From: Methylophaga pinxianii
GTDB taxonomy: Bacteria > Pseudomonadota > Gammaproteobacteria > Nitrosococcales > Methylophagaceae
NCBI RefSeq assembly: GCF_020447225.1
Contig: NZ_JAJAEO010000183.1
Span: 1 to 64,000, forward strand
DNA length: 64,000 nt
Direction: 5' to 3'
The translations under genes and the position numbers were made by a program. The notes under the pieces were generated by a model, which saw nothing but the letters and a program-made list of their open reading frames with translations, did not search any database and was not told the origin of the DNA. Below, in pieces: positions 8,221 to 16,752 of this stretch; position 1 is the first letter of the stretch; every line of letters begins with the position of its first letter.

Positions 8221-10353
8221 TCAAAATGGTTGTGTCCAGACAATGGCTTCAAGCAATATGGGTTGAGGTCGGCCAATATAATAACCTTGAGCAAAATCAA
8301 CACCGTAACCCCGCAATAGGTCCAGAATGGCTTCATTTTCAACAAATTCGGCCGTGGTTTTTCTATTTAACCCTTTGGCAACATCGACCAACGCCTTCAC
8401 AAAAAGCTGGTCATCGGCATTTTTATCCAGATTTTTAATGAATATGCCATCAATTTTGATGATGTCTACCGGAAGTTCTCGCATATAATTAAACGATGAA
8501 AACCCCACCCCAAAATCATCCAGCGAGAACCGACAACCCAGTGCTTTAATGGAATGCATCATTTGCTTGGCCTGCTGAAGATTGGAAACAGCAACGGTCT
8601 CTGTAATTTCGAAAATGATGGCACTTGCATCCACTTCATATTCAGCAATGGTGCTTTCCAGCAAAGGCAATAGAATAGAAGTGTCAATCACCAGGCCTGA
8701 TAAATTAATCGCAAAGCTGACGTTACGCTGCTGCTTTTGTAAGCAGCCTAATTGTTTCAGCGCATGTCTGATGACATAGTGATCAATTTGCTGAATAAGG
8801 CCTACTTGTTCGGCAATCTGAATAAATTTACCGGGCAAGCGCAGCTCTCCCGTTTGTGGATCCCGCATCCGTAACAAAACTTCGTAATGCTCTATTTTGT
8901 CTGAATCCAACTCCAGGATGGGTTGATAAAACAACACGAATAGATCTTGTTCTAGTGCCTGTTCAATCCGATGTTTCCATAATACCCGTGCTTCCAGTTG
9001 CTCACGGGTACGATCATCGATCGAGAAAGTATGATAAACCCCTTTGCCAATCGCCTTTGCTTGATACATGGCCAGATCAGCAAATCCCATCAGTTCATGA
9101 ATACTGGCATCCTGAAGTGGGTAGTGCACGATTCCCACGCTGGTCGATACCTTATGATGAACGGCACCATATTCAAGTTGAATGGTACTCAGCTCATGAA
9201 TGATCTTTTTTGCCAGGCTAATTGCACCGGCAGGATCACTTTCCGGCATAAGTATGGCGAACTCATCGCCACCTAACCGCGCGACTAAATCGGTAAATCG
9301 AGTCACCCGTTTAAGTGCTCGGGCTACCAGAATTAACAGTTCATCCCCCGCACGGTGGCCAGAGGTGTCATTGATATCTTTAAACTGATCCAAATCGAGA
9401 TATAACAGAGTATTGCGGTGGTGATATCGAACCGCCATGCGCAATGACTTCTCGAATTCTTCAATAAATTTACGACGATTACATAGATCTGTCAGTGGAT
9501 CGTGCTCTGCCATCCAGATGATGCGTTTTTCAGCTTCTTTCTTATCGGTCATATCCAGACCAACAGATAAGATCACTGCCTGCTGATTATCATGCTCTAA
9601 CCTTGAGTGTAACCAGGATATCTGTCGAATAAGCCCATTTTTATCAATTAACTCGGCATCTTGCTGAGCAATACGTTGGTGTCCAGCCAATAATTCATTG
9701 AAATGGATGTTGGCTTGTATCCAGTGACCAGCTGGAAAAAGTCTTGCCACATTGGATTCAAGCATTTCTTTTTTGCTGTAGCCGGTAATTTTTTCCCCGT
9801 AATCATTAAACAATGAGATTTCAAATTGTTTGTTCATGGTTAACACGATTAACTGGGCAGTATTGAGCAGGCTTTGGATAAAGTCCCGTTCTTTTTTGAG
9901 TTCACGATTTTTAATTTGAACTTGTTGATTGCGTAATCTGGCGTTCTGATCCAATTGATCCAGAACATTAATCAACTGATTGGTGATATTGGAGAGATCA
10001 ATGACCTGTTGATCAATATTACGATCAGTATCGGTTAATAATTGGCGAGCTTGTTGATATTTTTTTGCTGAGACAAGTGGCAGAGCCAACGATATCTGTT
10101 CGATCTGGTTTAATGGACGAGAAAGCCGATGTAATACCCACCAGCTCAGACCCGATGAAAACAGAATAATCAGTAAAAAGGGGAGTAAATAAATGTTGAG
10201 CAACTGTGACTTTTCAAAACTTCCCTGTTGCACCGTTAAAAGAATAATCACTGACAGAATAATCAGCCCAATGAACAAGCTGATACAAAAGATGCTGTAG
10301 GAGGTTTTCCAATGAAGTTGAAACGACGTCCTGGCCATATTAATCACATCCAT
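8221..10353 (-). CDS. Membrane PAS-GGDEF-EAL protein (diguanylate cyclase/phosphodiesterase)
   Basis: A 710-residue protein: two membrane helices (about 20-42 and 53-75) with only a short external loop, a HAMP-like linker and coil to about 150, a PAS domain (about 155-270), GGDEF (about 275-435) and EAL (about 450-705). GGDEF is intact at 361-365. The EAL signature reads EVLLR at 491-495, keeping the catalytic Glu. The downstream FAINLSG, FEITETV, DDFGVGFSS and IKIDGIFI motifs are also present. Both making and breaking cyclic di-GMP are therefore possible. The PAS domain and tiny periplasmic loop argue against LapD. Confidence 0.92.
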   Translation of the reverse strand: MDVINMARTSFQLHWKTSYSIFCISLFIGLIILSVIILLTVQQGSFEKSQLLNIYLLPFLLIILFSSGLSWWVLHRLSRPLNQIEQISLALPLVSAKKYQQARQLLTDTDRNIDQQVIDLSNITNQLINVLDQLDQNARLRNQQVQIKNRELKKERDFIQSLLNTAQLIVLTMNKQFEISLFNDYGEKITGYSKKEMLESNVARLFPAGHWIQANIHFNELLAGHQRIAQQDAELIDKNGLIRQISWLHSRLEHDNQQAVILSVGLDMTDKKEAEKRIIWMAEHDPLTDLCNRRKFIEEFEKSLRMAVRYHHRNTLLYLDLDQFKDINDTSGHRAGDELLILVARALKRVTRFTDLVARLGGDEFAILMPESDPAGAISLAKKIIHELSTIQLEYGAVHHKVSTSVGIVHYPLQDASIHELMGFADLAMYQAKAIGKGVYHTFSIDDRTREQLEARVLWKHRIEQALEQDLFVLFYQPILELDSDKIEHYEVLLRMRDPQTGELRLPGKFIQIAEQVGLIQQIDHYVIRHALKQLGCLQKQQRNVSFAINLSGLVIDTSILLPLLESTIAEYEVDASAIIFEITETVAVSNLQQAKQMMHSIKALGCRFSLDDFGVGFSSFNYMRELPVDIIKIDGIFIKNLDKNADDQLFVKALVDVAKGLNRKTTAEFVENEAILDLLRGYGVDFAQGYYIGRPQPILLEAIVWTQPF

Positions 10354-10404
10354 GGGAAGTATTATGCCGGCGATTATGGCATATCGATGAAAGATAAAAA
10401 GACC

Positions 10405-11313
10405 CTAGTGCTGTTCACCTCGAGAAACTCGGGCGAGCACCCAGTCTAAAGCGCTTGCAGATAAAACACGTTTAAGGTAGGCAAACAGATACGTTGGAAA
10501 GGTTACAAAGTAACGGATTTTTGGCTGATCTGCTTCGATCGCGTGGATCAATTTATCAACGACAGCACTGGCTGGCAGGGTAAAAGGTGCTGCTGGACCT
10601 TGTGTTTGTAAACGTTTTTCCATGGCGTTATAGGTGACTTGATGCGCACTGGCATTTTTATCAATGTGTTGCTGATATTTGGCAAAGGCATTTTGTCGAA
10701 ACTGACTGATGATCGGGCCAGGTTCAATTAGCGAAACACTAATGCCGGAGCCTTTCAATTCTAATCGTAAGGTATCTGCCAGACCTTCTATAGCAAATTT
10801 ACTGGCATTGTAGGCTCCACGATAAGGCAGGGCGATCAGCCCTAAGACGGAGCTGTTGTAGACGATCCTGCCAAAACCTTGTTGGCGCATTTGCTTAATA
10901 ACAAGATTGGTCAGCTCCTGAGTGCCAAAAACATTGGTTTCAAACTGTTGACGCAGTGCTTCACGGGATAAATCTTCAACGGCGCCGGGCTGCCCATAGG
11001 CGGCATTGTTGAACAACACGTCGATTTGCCCATCGAATACGATGAGTGCCTGCTTAACCATGTTGCAGATGGAGGGACTGTCATTTAAATCGCAATGTAA
11101 ACTTTGGATACCGGCGGCGGCAAGCTTGGCTTGATCAGACGGTTTCCTGACCGTAGCGATTACATGATAACCCCGCCGGTGTAATATTTGGGCCGCTTCC
11201 AATCCAATCCCACTTGAACATCCTGTGATTAAAATATTGCGACGAGTAAGATTGGGCTTGTTTTTTGACATATAAGCAATCAGAGTATGTTTAAAATCAT
11301 TATGGCTAAACAT
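10405..11313 (-). CDS. SDR family oxidoreductase
   Basis: A 302-residue classical short-chain dehydrogenase/reductase. It has the Rossmann motif ITGCSSGIG near the N-terminus, NNAAYG, a catalytic Ser in YNSSVLG, and the Tyr-x3-Lys pair in YNASK. An ATG at 11271 (MSKNKPNL) is an equally likely start, because neither site has a strong Shine-Dalgarno. The substrate cannot be read from sequence. It lies upstream of the GGDEF-EAL gene on the same strand, 51 bases away, and could share its transcript. Confidence 0.85.
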   Translation of the reverse strand: MFSHNDFKHTLIAYMSKNKPNLTRRNILITGCSSGIGLEAAQILHRRGYHVIATVRKPSDQAKLAAAGIQSLHCDLNDSPSICNMVKQALIVFDGQIDVLFNNAAYGQPGAVEDLSREALRQQFETNVFGTQELTNLVIKQMRQQGFGRIVYNSSVLGLIALPYRGAYNASKFAIEGLADTLRLELKGSGISVSLIEPGPIISQFRQNAFAKYQQHIDKNASAHQVTYNAMEKRLQTQGPAAPFTLPASAVVDKLIHAIEADQPKIRYFVTFPTYLFAYLKRVLSASALDWVLARVSRGEQH

Positions 11314-11376
11314 TTAAGCATATTGACCGCTAAATGCTATAGACGTTAGTTAATAGGAGTGGGGCACATCGCAGGT

Positions 11377-12210
11377 ATGTTACAAGGAAATGACATTAGT
11401 CAGGCCGATTACGAACGGTTTCGGCTTTTTTTGGAACAAGCCTGCGGCATCGTTTTGGGTGATGGCAAACAATACCTGATTGTCAGCCGGTTAACCAAGC
11501 TGCTTCGGGATGAAAATATCCCGTCAGTCGCCGATTTGCTAAATGCGATTCAACGAGGCCATCCAAGACATTTACGCGATTCTGTTATTGACGCGATGAC
11601 CACTAATGAAACGTCCTGGTTTCGTGATGGTGGGCCATTTGAGGTGTTTGAAAAACTAACACTGACCGATATGGAAACCCGGATTACACCGCCCTGTAAA
11701 ATCTGGTCAGCAGCCTGCTCATCAGGGCAGGAACCCTACACCATTAGTATGATTCTCAGTGAATATATTCGTAAAAAACCGGATAGTCGATTGAAGAATA
11801 CACAAATTGTAGCCACGGATATTTCCAACAGTATGCTGGCGATGGCGAAACGTGGAGTATATGAGGAACATGCGCTGATTAGAGGAATTTCACCAGCCAG
11901 ACGGCAGCAATTCTTCAAACAGCTTGAAGGGCGCTGGCATATCATTGATGAATTGAAACAACGCGTGCAATTTCGAGAACAGAATTTATTGCAAAGTTAT
12001 ACCAGTCTGGGCCGCTTTGATGTGATATTTTGCCGCAATGTGCTGATTTATTTTTCTTCTGAACGCAAATCCGACATTCTCACCCGTCTTGCCCAGTCTT
12101 TGAATCCCGGCGGCTATTTGTTTTTAGGTGCATCTGAAACCATCAGTGGTTATACGGATGCCTTTGAATTACAACGAACGCCCCATGGCGTGGTGTACCG
12201 GCGTCGTTAA
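11377..12210 (+). CDS. cheR: Chemotaxis protein methyltransferase CheR
   Basis: The protein shows an N-terminal CheR helical domain (FRLFLEQACGIVLGDGKQYLIVSRL) and a C-terminal SAM-dependent domain with TNETSWFRD, WSAACSSGQEPYTI and DVIFCRNVLIYFS. It methylates glutamates on chemoreceptors for adaptation. I prefer the ATG at 11377 because a GTG at 11359 in the same frame overlaps the AGGAG. The spacing from AGGAG is long, so the start is unsure. It stands alone, about 50 kb from the CheA/CheW/CheY genes. Its end overlaps the convergent DUF4126 gene by four bases. Confidence 0.93.
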   Translation: MLQGNDISQADYERFRLFLEQACGIVLGDGKQYLIVSRLTKLLRDENIPSVADLLNAIQRGHPRHLRDSVIDAMTTNETSWFRDGGPFEVFEKLTLTDMETRITPPCKIWSAACSSGQEPYTISMILSEYIRKKPDSRLKNTQIVATDISNSMLAMAKRGVYEEHALIRGISPARRQQFFKQLEGRWHIIDELKQRVQFREQNLLQSYTSLGRFDVIFCRNVLIYFSSERKSDILTRLAQSLNPGGYLFLGASETISGYTDAFELQRTPHGVVYRRR

Positions 12211-12890
12211 ACGTCGGTTTTATCTGCTTCGGACTTAATCAATACGGTTTCACCAGCTTGTGACCTTGGAGTTGTTGATGGTGGAACGGGTTTTTCGCAC
12301 CAGCCTAGCCAACTTCCAATATGTTGCAGAATCGTTTTTATTACCCGCCACAAACGGGGTAATAGCCAGATCATTAAAATTACAAAGAGCAGTAAGCCTG
12401 CTAAAAACCACAGTGGATGTGTGAGAGCGGTCCATAACCCTGCAATCACCAGTAAGTCTTCCGTGATGGAGGTGCCCCAGTTACTGAAAGGTTCGGGAGA
12501 AGTATTGATTAATAATCGACTGCCTGCTTTGGTAGCATGGGTTGCTGCTGCAAGTCCGCCCCCAAGCAGTCCTGCCGTCAGTTCAATTGCAGGGCTGACA
12601 TCGCCAACCGCGCTGGCGGCCAGCATCGCTCCTGCAGGGATGCGAATAAATGTATGCAGAGTATCCCATCCGGTATCGACGCCTGGCACTTTATCAGTAA
12701 AGAATTCGATGCAATACATGATGCCTGCTGCCATCATCACGAGTGGATCACTGAGCAACTGCAATTCATCCGGCAAAACAATATGGCCGGTAGTACCCAT
12801 ATACCCCAGCATGAATACGGCAGCATATAAATTGATTCCACTGGCCCAGGCGGCTCCCATACTCAGCGCAATAATACTCACAGCATCCAT
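12207..12890 (-). CDS. DUF4126 family membrane protein
   Basis: A 227-residue membrane protein beginning with a small-residue-rich helix ([19 protein letters not shown]) and containing [26 protein letters not shown], which I recognise as the DUF4126 signature. Several more hydrophobic segments follow, with a charged tail. No function is established for the family. It is convergent with cheR and divergent from the nif3-like gene. The 73-base divergent gap carries a small inverted repeat, GGTCTG/CAGACC, at 12921-12938. Confidence 0.82.
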   Translation of the reverse strand: MDAVSIIALSMGAAWASGINLYAAVFMLGYMGTTGHIVLPDELQLLSDPLVMMAAGIMYCIEFFTDKVPGVDTGWDTLHTFIRIPAGAMLAASAVGDVSPAIELTAGLLGGGLAAATHATKAGSRLLINTSPEPFSNWGTSITEDLLVIAGLWTALTHPLWFLAGLLLFVILMIWLLPRLWRVIKTILQHIGSWLGWCEKPVPPSTTPRSQAGETVLIKSEADKTDV

Positions 12891-12963
12891 TTTGAGACTC
12901 CTGTTTGTTATAGTGACTGGGGTCTGGATAAACAGACCTTGGAGTTTGTGTGGAGTACATTGG

Positions 12964-13722
12964 ATGATAACCCGAACAGAGCTGCTCGCCTACGTTGATG
13001 CGTTATTGGCAACGTCAAGATTTCAGGACTATTGTCCAAATGGGTTGCAGGTGGAAGGTAAACAACAAATTAACACCATTGTAACCGGTGTGACGGCCAG
13101 CCAGGCACTGTTGGATGCAGCTGTAGCTAATGAAGCGGATGCAATATTGGTGCATCATGGCTATTTTTGGCGTGGGGAAGCTGCTCCGGTAATCGGCGTT
13201 AAATATCAGCGCTTAAAAACGCTGTTAGAACATGATATCAATCTTTTGGCCTATCATTTGCCGTTGGATGCGCATACCGAATTTGGTAATAATGTTCAGT
13301 TAGCCAAGCTTCTGGATATTGAAATCGATGGTCGTATATCGGGTACCGGCGATCCAGCAATTGGTTTGTGTGGCTGCTTAAAATCACCAATGCCGCTAGA
13401 TGAGTTTGCTGACTATATTGATAGCAAGTTAGACCGTAAGCCTATGGTTGTCGCTGGTCACGATCGGGTAATCAACACAATCGGCTGGTGTACCGGTGCC
13501 GCACAAGGCTATATTCAGCAAGCTGCGGAATTGGGATTGGATGCTTTTATCAGTGGGGAAGCTTCAGAACAAACTACACATTTGGCTCGGGAACTTGGCA
13601 TTCATTATATTTCTGCCGGGCATCATGCGACGGAACGCTACGGGGTAAAAGCATTAGGTGAACATCTGGCTGCACAATTTGGTCTGCAACATATTTTCAT
13701 CGATATTGATAATCCGGTTTAA
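12964..13722 (+). CDS. Nif3-like dinuclear metal centre protein (YbgI family)
   Basis: A 252-residue protein starting [15 protein letters not shown]. It has the [20 protein letters not shown] and AYHLPLDAH motifs and a C-terminal [11 protein letters not shown] motif, which together bind two metal ions in the NIF3/DUF34 family. The family is sometimes annotated as GTP cyclohydrolase I type 2, but its true reaction is not firm. I place the start at the ATG at 12964. The same frame stays open back to 12421, but that extension is only the antisense of the DUF4126 gene. Confidence 0.92.
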   Translation: MITRTELLAYVDALLATSRFQDYCPNGLQVEGKQQINTIVTGVTASQALLDAAVANEADAILVHHGYFWRGEAAPVIGVKYQRLKTLLEHDINLLAYHLPLDAHTEFGNNVQLAKLLDIEIDGRISGTGDPAIGLCGCLKSPMPLDEFADYIDSKLDRKPMVVAGHDRVINTIGWCTGAAQGYIQQAAELGLDAFISGEASEQTTHLARELGIHYISAGHHATERYGVKALGEHLAAQFGLQHIFIDIDNPV

Positions 13723-13756
13723 TGGATAAACGAATGGCCATCAGGATGGTACGAAC

Positions 13757-15091
13757 ATGAATGACTATATAGACCAGTTAAAGCATTTTTTTCAGGTTCA
13801 GTTATGGCAGGAAACGGCTCAAAGTGCCAGTAAACTAAAACGTTTGGGTCGACATGCCATCCGTGTGGCCTATGTCATGATTCGACAATTATCTACCGGC
13901 GAGTTGAATTTACGGGCGATGAGTCTGGTCTTTACCACCTTGCTTTCCTTAGTGCCACTGATCGCGGTGGCATTCTCGGTGTTGAAAGCCTTCGGCGTAC
14001 ACAATCAAATAGAACCTGTATTGCTCAATTTTATGGCCCCGCTGGGTGAGCGTGGGGCGGAAATGACGAGTAACATTATTGGCTTTGTTGAGAATGTTAA
14101 GGTTGGTGTTTTAGGCTCAATCGGTCTAGGCATGCTGTTTTACACCATTATTGCACTGGTCCAGAAGGTTGAAAGTGCATTTAATTATGTGTGGAGAGTT
14201 AAACGCGCCAGAAGTCTGGCGCGTCGATTTACAGATTATCTGAGTGTGGTGATGATAGGCCCTGTGCTGGTTTTTTCTGCGCTTGGGGTGGCCGCCACCG
14301 TGATGAAACATGATGTGGTGTTAACGCTGCAATCAATTGAGCCATTTGGCACATTGTTGTTAGTGTTAAGCAAGTTGCTGCCTTATTTCATGATTGTATT
14401 GGCTTTCACCTTTCTTTATACCTTTATTCCTAATACCCGCGTTAAACTGGGCCCCGCTTTGGGGGGAGCGATAGTTGCGGGTGCGTTGTGGATTGGTCTG
14501 GGAACATTGTTTGCCACGTTTGTGGCATCTTCCTCGAATTACACGGCTATCTATTCCAGTTTTGCCATTTTGTTTTTCTTTATGATCTGGCTCTATCTGG
14601 GCTGGTATATTCTGCTGACCGGATCGCAGGTGGCTTTTTATCTCCAGCATCCCAGATTTGTATTGATGGGCGGAAAAACCTTGGTTTTAAGCCCTCGATT
14701 GCGAGAAAAGAAAGGATTGTGGCTTATGACGATTATTGCCCGACGGTTTTGTGACAAAAAGCCAGCATATACGCTTTCGGAACTGGAGCAGATCACGGCG
14801 CTAAGCAGTGAAAATCTAGAGGATTTGCTGGGTATGCTTGAGCAGGGCGGATTTCTGGTGGAAGTCGCCGGTGATAAAGTTGCCTACACATTGGCGGGTG
14901 ATGTCAGCACAATTCGGGTCAGTGAAATATTGACCAGTTTGCGCAGTGCTGAGGAAATTGGCGTTTCGAAATTACAACAACACACTGAACCCAGTATCGA
15001 AGCCTTTTTTACCGAGATGAACAAAGCACAAAATGATGTATTGGATGATTTAAGTTTGCGTGATTTAGCCATAGGTAAAAATGCAGCATGA
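13757..15091 (+). CDS. YihY/BrkB family inner membrane protein (UPF0761)
   Basis: A 444-residue protein. The N-terminal 300 residues carry about six membrane helices with the family motifs LRAMSLVFTTLLSLVPLIAV, NYVWRVKRARS, FIPNTRVKLGPALGGA and FAILFFFMIWLYLGWYILLTG. A soluble C-terminal region of about 140 residues looks like a winged-helix fold. It was once called ribonuclease BN, but that activity belongs to another protein; the family's function is unknown. The stop overlaps the start of coaBC by four bases. Confidence 0.88.
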   Translation: MNDYIDQLKHFFQVQLWQETAQSASKLKRLGRHAIRVAYVMIRQLSTGELNLRAMSLVFTTLLSLVPLIAVAFSVLKAFGVHNQIEPVLLNFMAPLGERGAEMTSNIIGFVENVKVGVLGSIGLGMLFYTIIALVQKVESAFNYVWRVKRARSLARRFTDYLSVVMIGPVLVFSALGVAATVMKHDVVLTLQSIEPFGTLLLVLSKLLPYFMIVLAFTFLYTFIPNTRVKLGPALGGAIVAGALWIGLGTLFATFVASSSNYTAIYSSFAILFFFMIWLYLGWYILLTGSQVAFYLQHPRFVLMGGKTLVLSPRLREKKGLWLMTIIARRFCDKKPAYTLSELEQITALSSENLEDLLGMLEQGGFLVEVAGDKVAYTLAGDVSTIRVSEILTSLRSAEEIGVSKLQQHTEPSIEAFFTEMNKAQNDVLDDLSLRDLAIGKNAA

Positions 15092-16308
15092 TCGAAAAGA
15101 GTGCTTTACAAGGTAAGCGGATATTGCTGGGTGTCACAGGTAGTATTGCGGCATATAAAGCGGCAGATTTGGTCCGAAGATTAAAAGATCACGGTGCAGA
15201 TGTTCGTGTAATGATGAGTCATGGCGGCACGCAATTTATTACACCGTTAACCATGCAAACGGTAAGTGGCCACCAGGTTTCTTTGAATTTTTTTGACGCC
15301 GATGAAGAAGCAGCAATGGGCCACATTAAATTAGCACGTTGGGCTGAATGGATATTGATTGCACCCGCCACGGCAGATTGTTTGGCAAAACTGGCCCATG
15401 GTTTGGCCGATGATTTGATTTCCACGGTTTGTCTTGCATCAGAGGCACCGCTGATGGTGGCTCCTGCAATGAACAATAAAATGTGGTCGCACCAGGCTAC
15501 ACAGCAAAATTGCCAGTTGCTAAGACAACGGGGTGTGGAGTTTATTGGCCCGGAAAGTGGGGACCAGGCGTGTGGCGAGCAAGGCGAAGGACGCTTGATA
15601 GCTGTCGATAATTTGCTGAAGCATTTGTTGACAAAAAGTCAGCCCGGCCCGTTAAACGGCATAAAGGTGGTCGTGACGGCCGGACCTACTCATGAAGCAA
15701 TTGATCCCGTTCGATTTATTGCCAATCGCAGTTCAGGGAAAATGGGCTATGCGCTGGCCCAAGCGGCTGCTGAAGCCGGTGCGGATGTGACGTTGATTTC
15801 CGGACCAGTAGCGATACATCCACCAAGCGGAGTACATTGCATTCAGGTGGAGTCGGCTCAGCAAATGTATGAAGCGGTTATGCAGCAAATCAGCCCCTCT
15901 TCCGTTTTTATTGGCTGTGCAGCTGTCGCCGATTATCGTCCGGCACAGGCTGCGCAAAGCAAAATTAAAAAAACAGATAAAGACGATTTATCCCTGCAAC
16001 TTCAATTGAATCCCGATATTATTACCGCGGTTGCCAACGCAAAGCAGCGGCCAGCAATGATGGTTGGTTTTGCTGCAGAAACAGACAATTTGCCCTATTA
16101 TGCAAAACAAAAATTACAGCAAAAAAGGCTGGATGTGATTGCAGCTAATCAAGTGGGGGAGGGCCTGGGGTTTGGTCAGGATAATAATGCGCTGGAAATT
16201 TTTTGGCAGAATGGGCACAAGTCACTGACAAATGCTCCGAAACTTGAAATTGCACGCGAACTCATAACATTCATAACAGAGCGCTATCATGCAAAAGATT
16301 CAATTTAA
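15088..16308 (+). CDS. coaBC: Bifunctional phosphopantothenoylcysteine decarboxylase/synthetase (CoaBC)
   Basis: The 406-residue fusion makes 4'-phosphopantetheine, steps two and three of coenzyme A synthesis. The N-terminal CoaC flavoprotein half shows [11 protein letters not shown], the [10 protein letters not shown] active-site His, APAMNNKMW and the catalytic Cys in [12 protein letters not shown]. The C-terminal CoaB half begins near [18 protein letters not shown] and contains [12 protein letters not shown] and KIKKT. It overlaps yihY upstream by four bases and dut downstream by 20. Confidence 0.96.
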   Translation: MIEKSALQGKRILLGVTGSIAAYKAADLVRRLKDHGADVRVMMSHGGTQFITPLTMQTVSGHQVSLNFFDADEEAAMGHIKLARWAEWILIAPATADCLAKLAHGLADDLISTVCLASEAPLMVAPAMNNKMWSHQATQQNCQLLRQRGVEFIGPESGDQACGEQGEGRLIAVDNLLKHLLTKSQPGPLNGIKVVVTAGPTHEAIDPVRFIANRSSGKMGYALAQAAAEAGADVTLISGPVAIHPPSGVHCIQVESAQQMYEAVMQQISPSSVFIGCAAVADYRPAQAAQSKIKKTDKDDLSLQLQLNPDIITAVANAKQRPAMMVGFAAETDNLPYYAKQKLQQKRLDVIAANQVGEGLGFGQDNNALEIFWQNGHKSLTNAPKLEIARELITFITERYHAKDSI

Positions 16309-16744
16309 AATTCTCGATGAGAGATTAGGCAACTCTATTGAACTTCCAGATTATGCGACGAGTGGTTCAGCCGGAATGGATTTGAGGGCTTGCCTTGATG
16401 CGAATCTCACACTACATCCTGGGGAAACCATTCTGATCCCAACAGGAATTGCTATTCACATCGATGACCCGGCATTAGCCGCAATGATATTACCGCGTTC
16501 TGGTTTGGGTCATAAACACGGTATTGTTCTGGGAAATTTAGTTGGCCTGATAGACAGTGATTATCAGGGACAAATATTTGTATCATGTTGGAACCGTGGC
16601 GATACGCCTTTTGAAATCGTCGTAGGGGAGCGCATTGCGCAAATGTTATTTGTGCCAGTAGTGCAGGTTGGGTTTGAACAAGTGACAGAGTTTACTGCCA
16701 GCGAACGCGGCAGCGGCGGCTTTGGTCATACCGGCAGAAACTGA
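16289..16744 (+). CDS. dut: dUTP diphosphatase (dUTPase)
   Basis: The 151-residue trimeric dUTPase shows the five usual motifs: [42 protein letters not shown] and the glycine-rich C-terminal [11 protein letters not shown]. It hydrolyses dUTP to dUMP and pyrophosphate, keeping uracil out of DNA and feeding dTMP synthesis. It starts inside the end of coaBC, as in many gammaproteobacteria. Confidence 0.97.
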   Translation: MQKIQFKILDERLGNSIELPDYATSGSAGMDLRACLDANLTLHPGETILIPTGIAIHIDDPALAAMILPRSGLGHKHGIVLGNLVGLIDSDYQGQIFVSCWNRGDTPFEIVVGERIAQMLFVPVVQVGFEQVTEFTASERGSGGFGHTGRN

Positions 16745-16752
16745 GCACAAAC

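Noticed and set aside
8106-8345. Short open frames on both strands around the 3' end of the GGDEF-EAL gene
   Set aside because: Neither resembles a known protein; one overlaps the GGDEF-EAL coding sequence and neither has a convincing ribosome binding site.
8221-10353. GGDEF-EAL protein as LapD partner of the LapA-like adhesin
   Set aside because: LapD has a large periplasmic domain between two helices and degenerate GGDEF/EAL motifs. This protein has only a short loop, a PAS domain and intact motifs.
12421-12963. Open frame extending the nif3-like gene upstream by 181 codons
   Set aside because: It is antisense to the DUF4126 gene, and the Nif3 family starts at the ATG at 12964.
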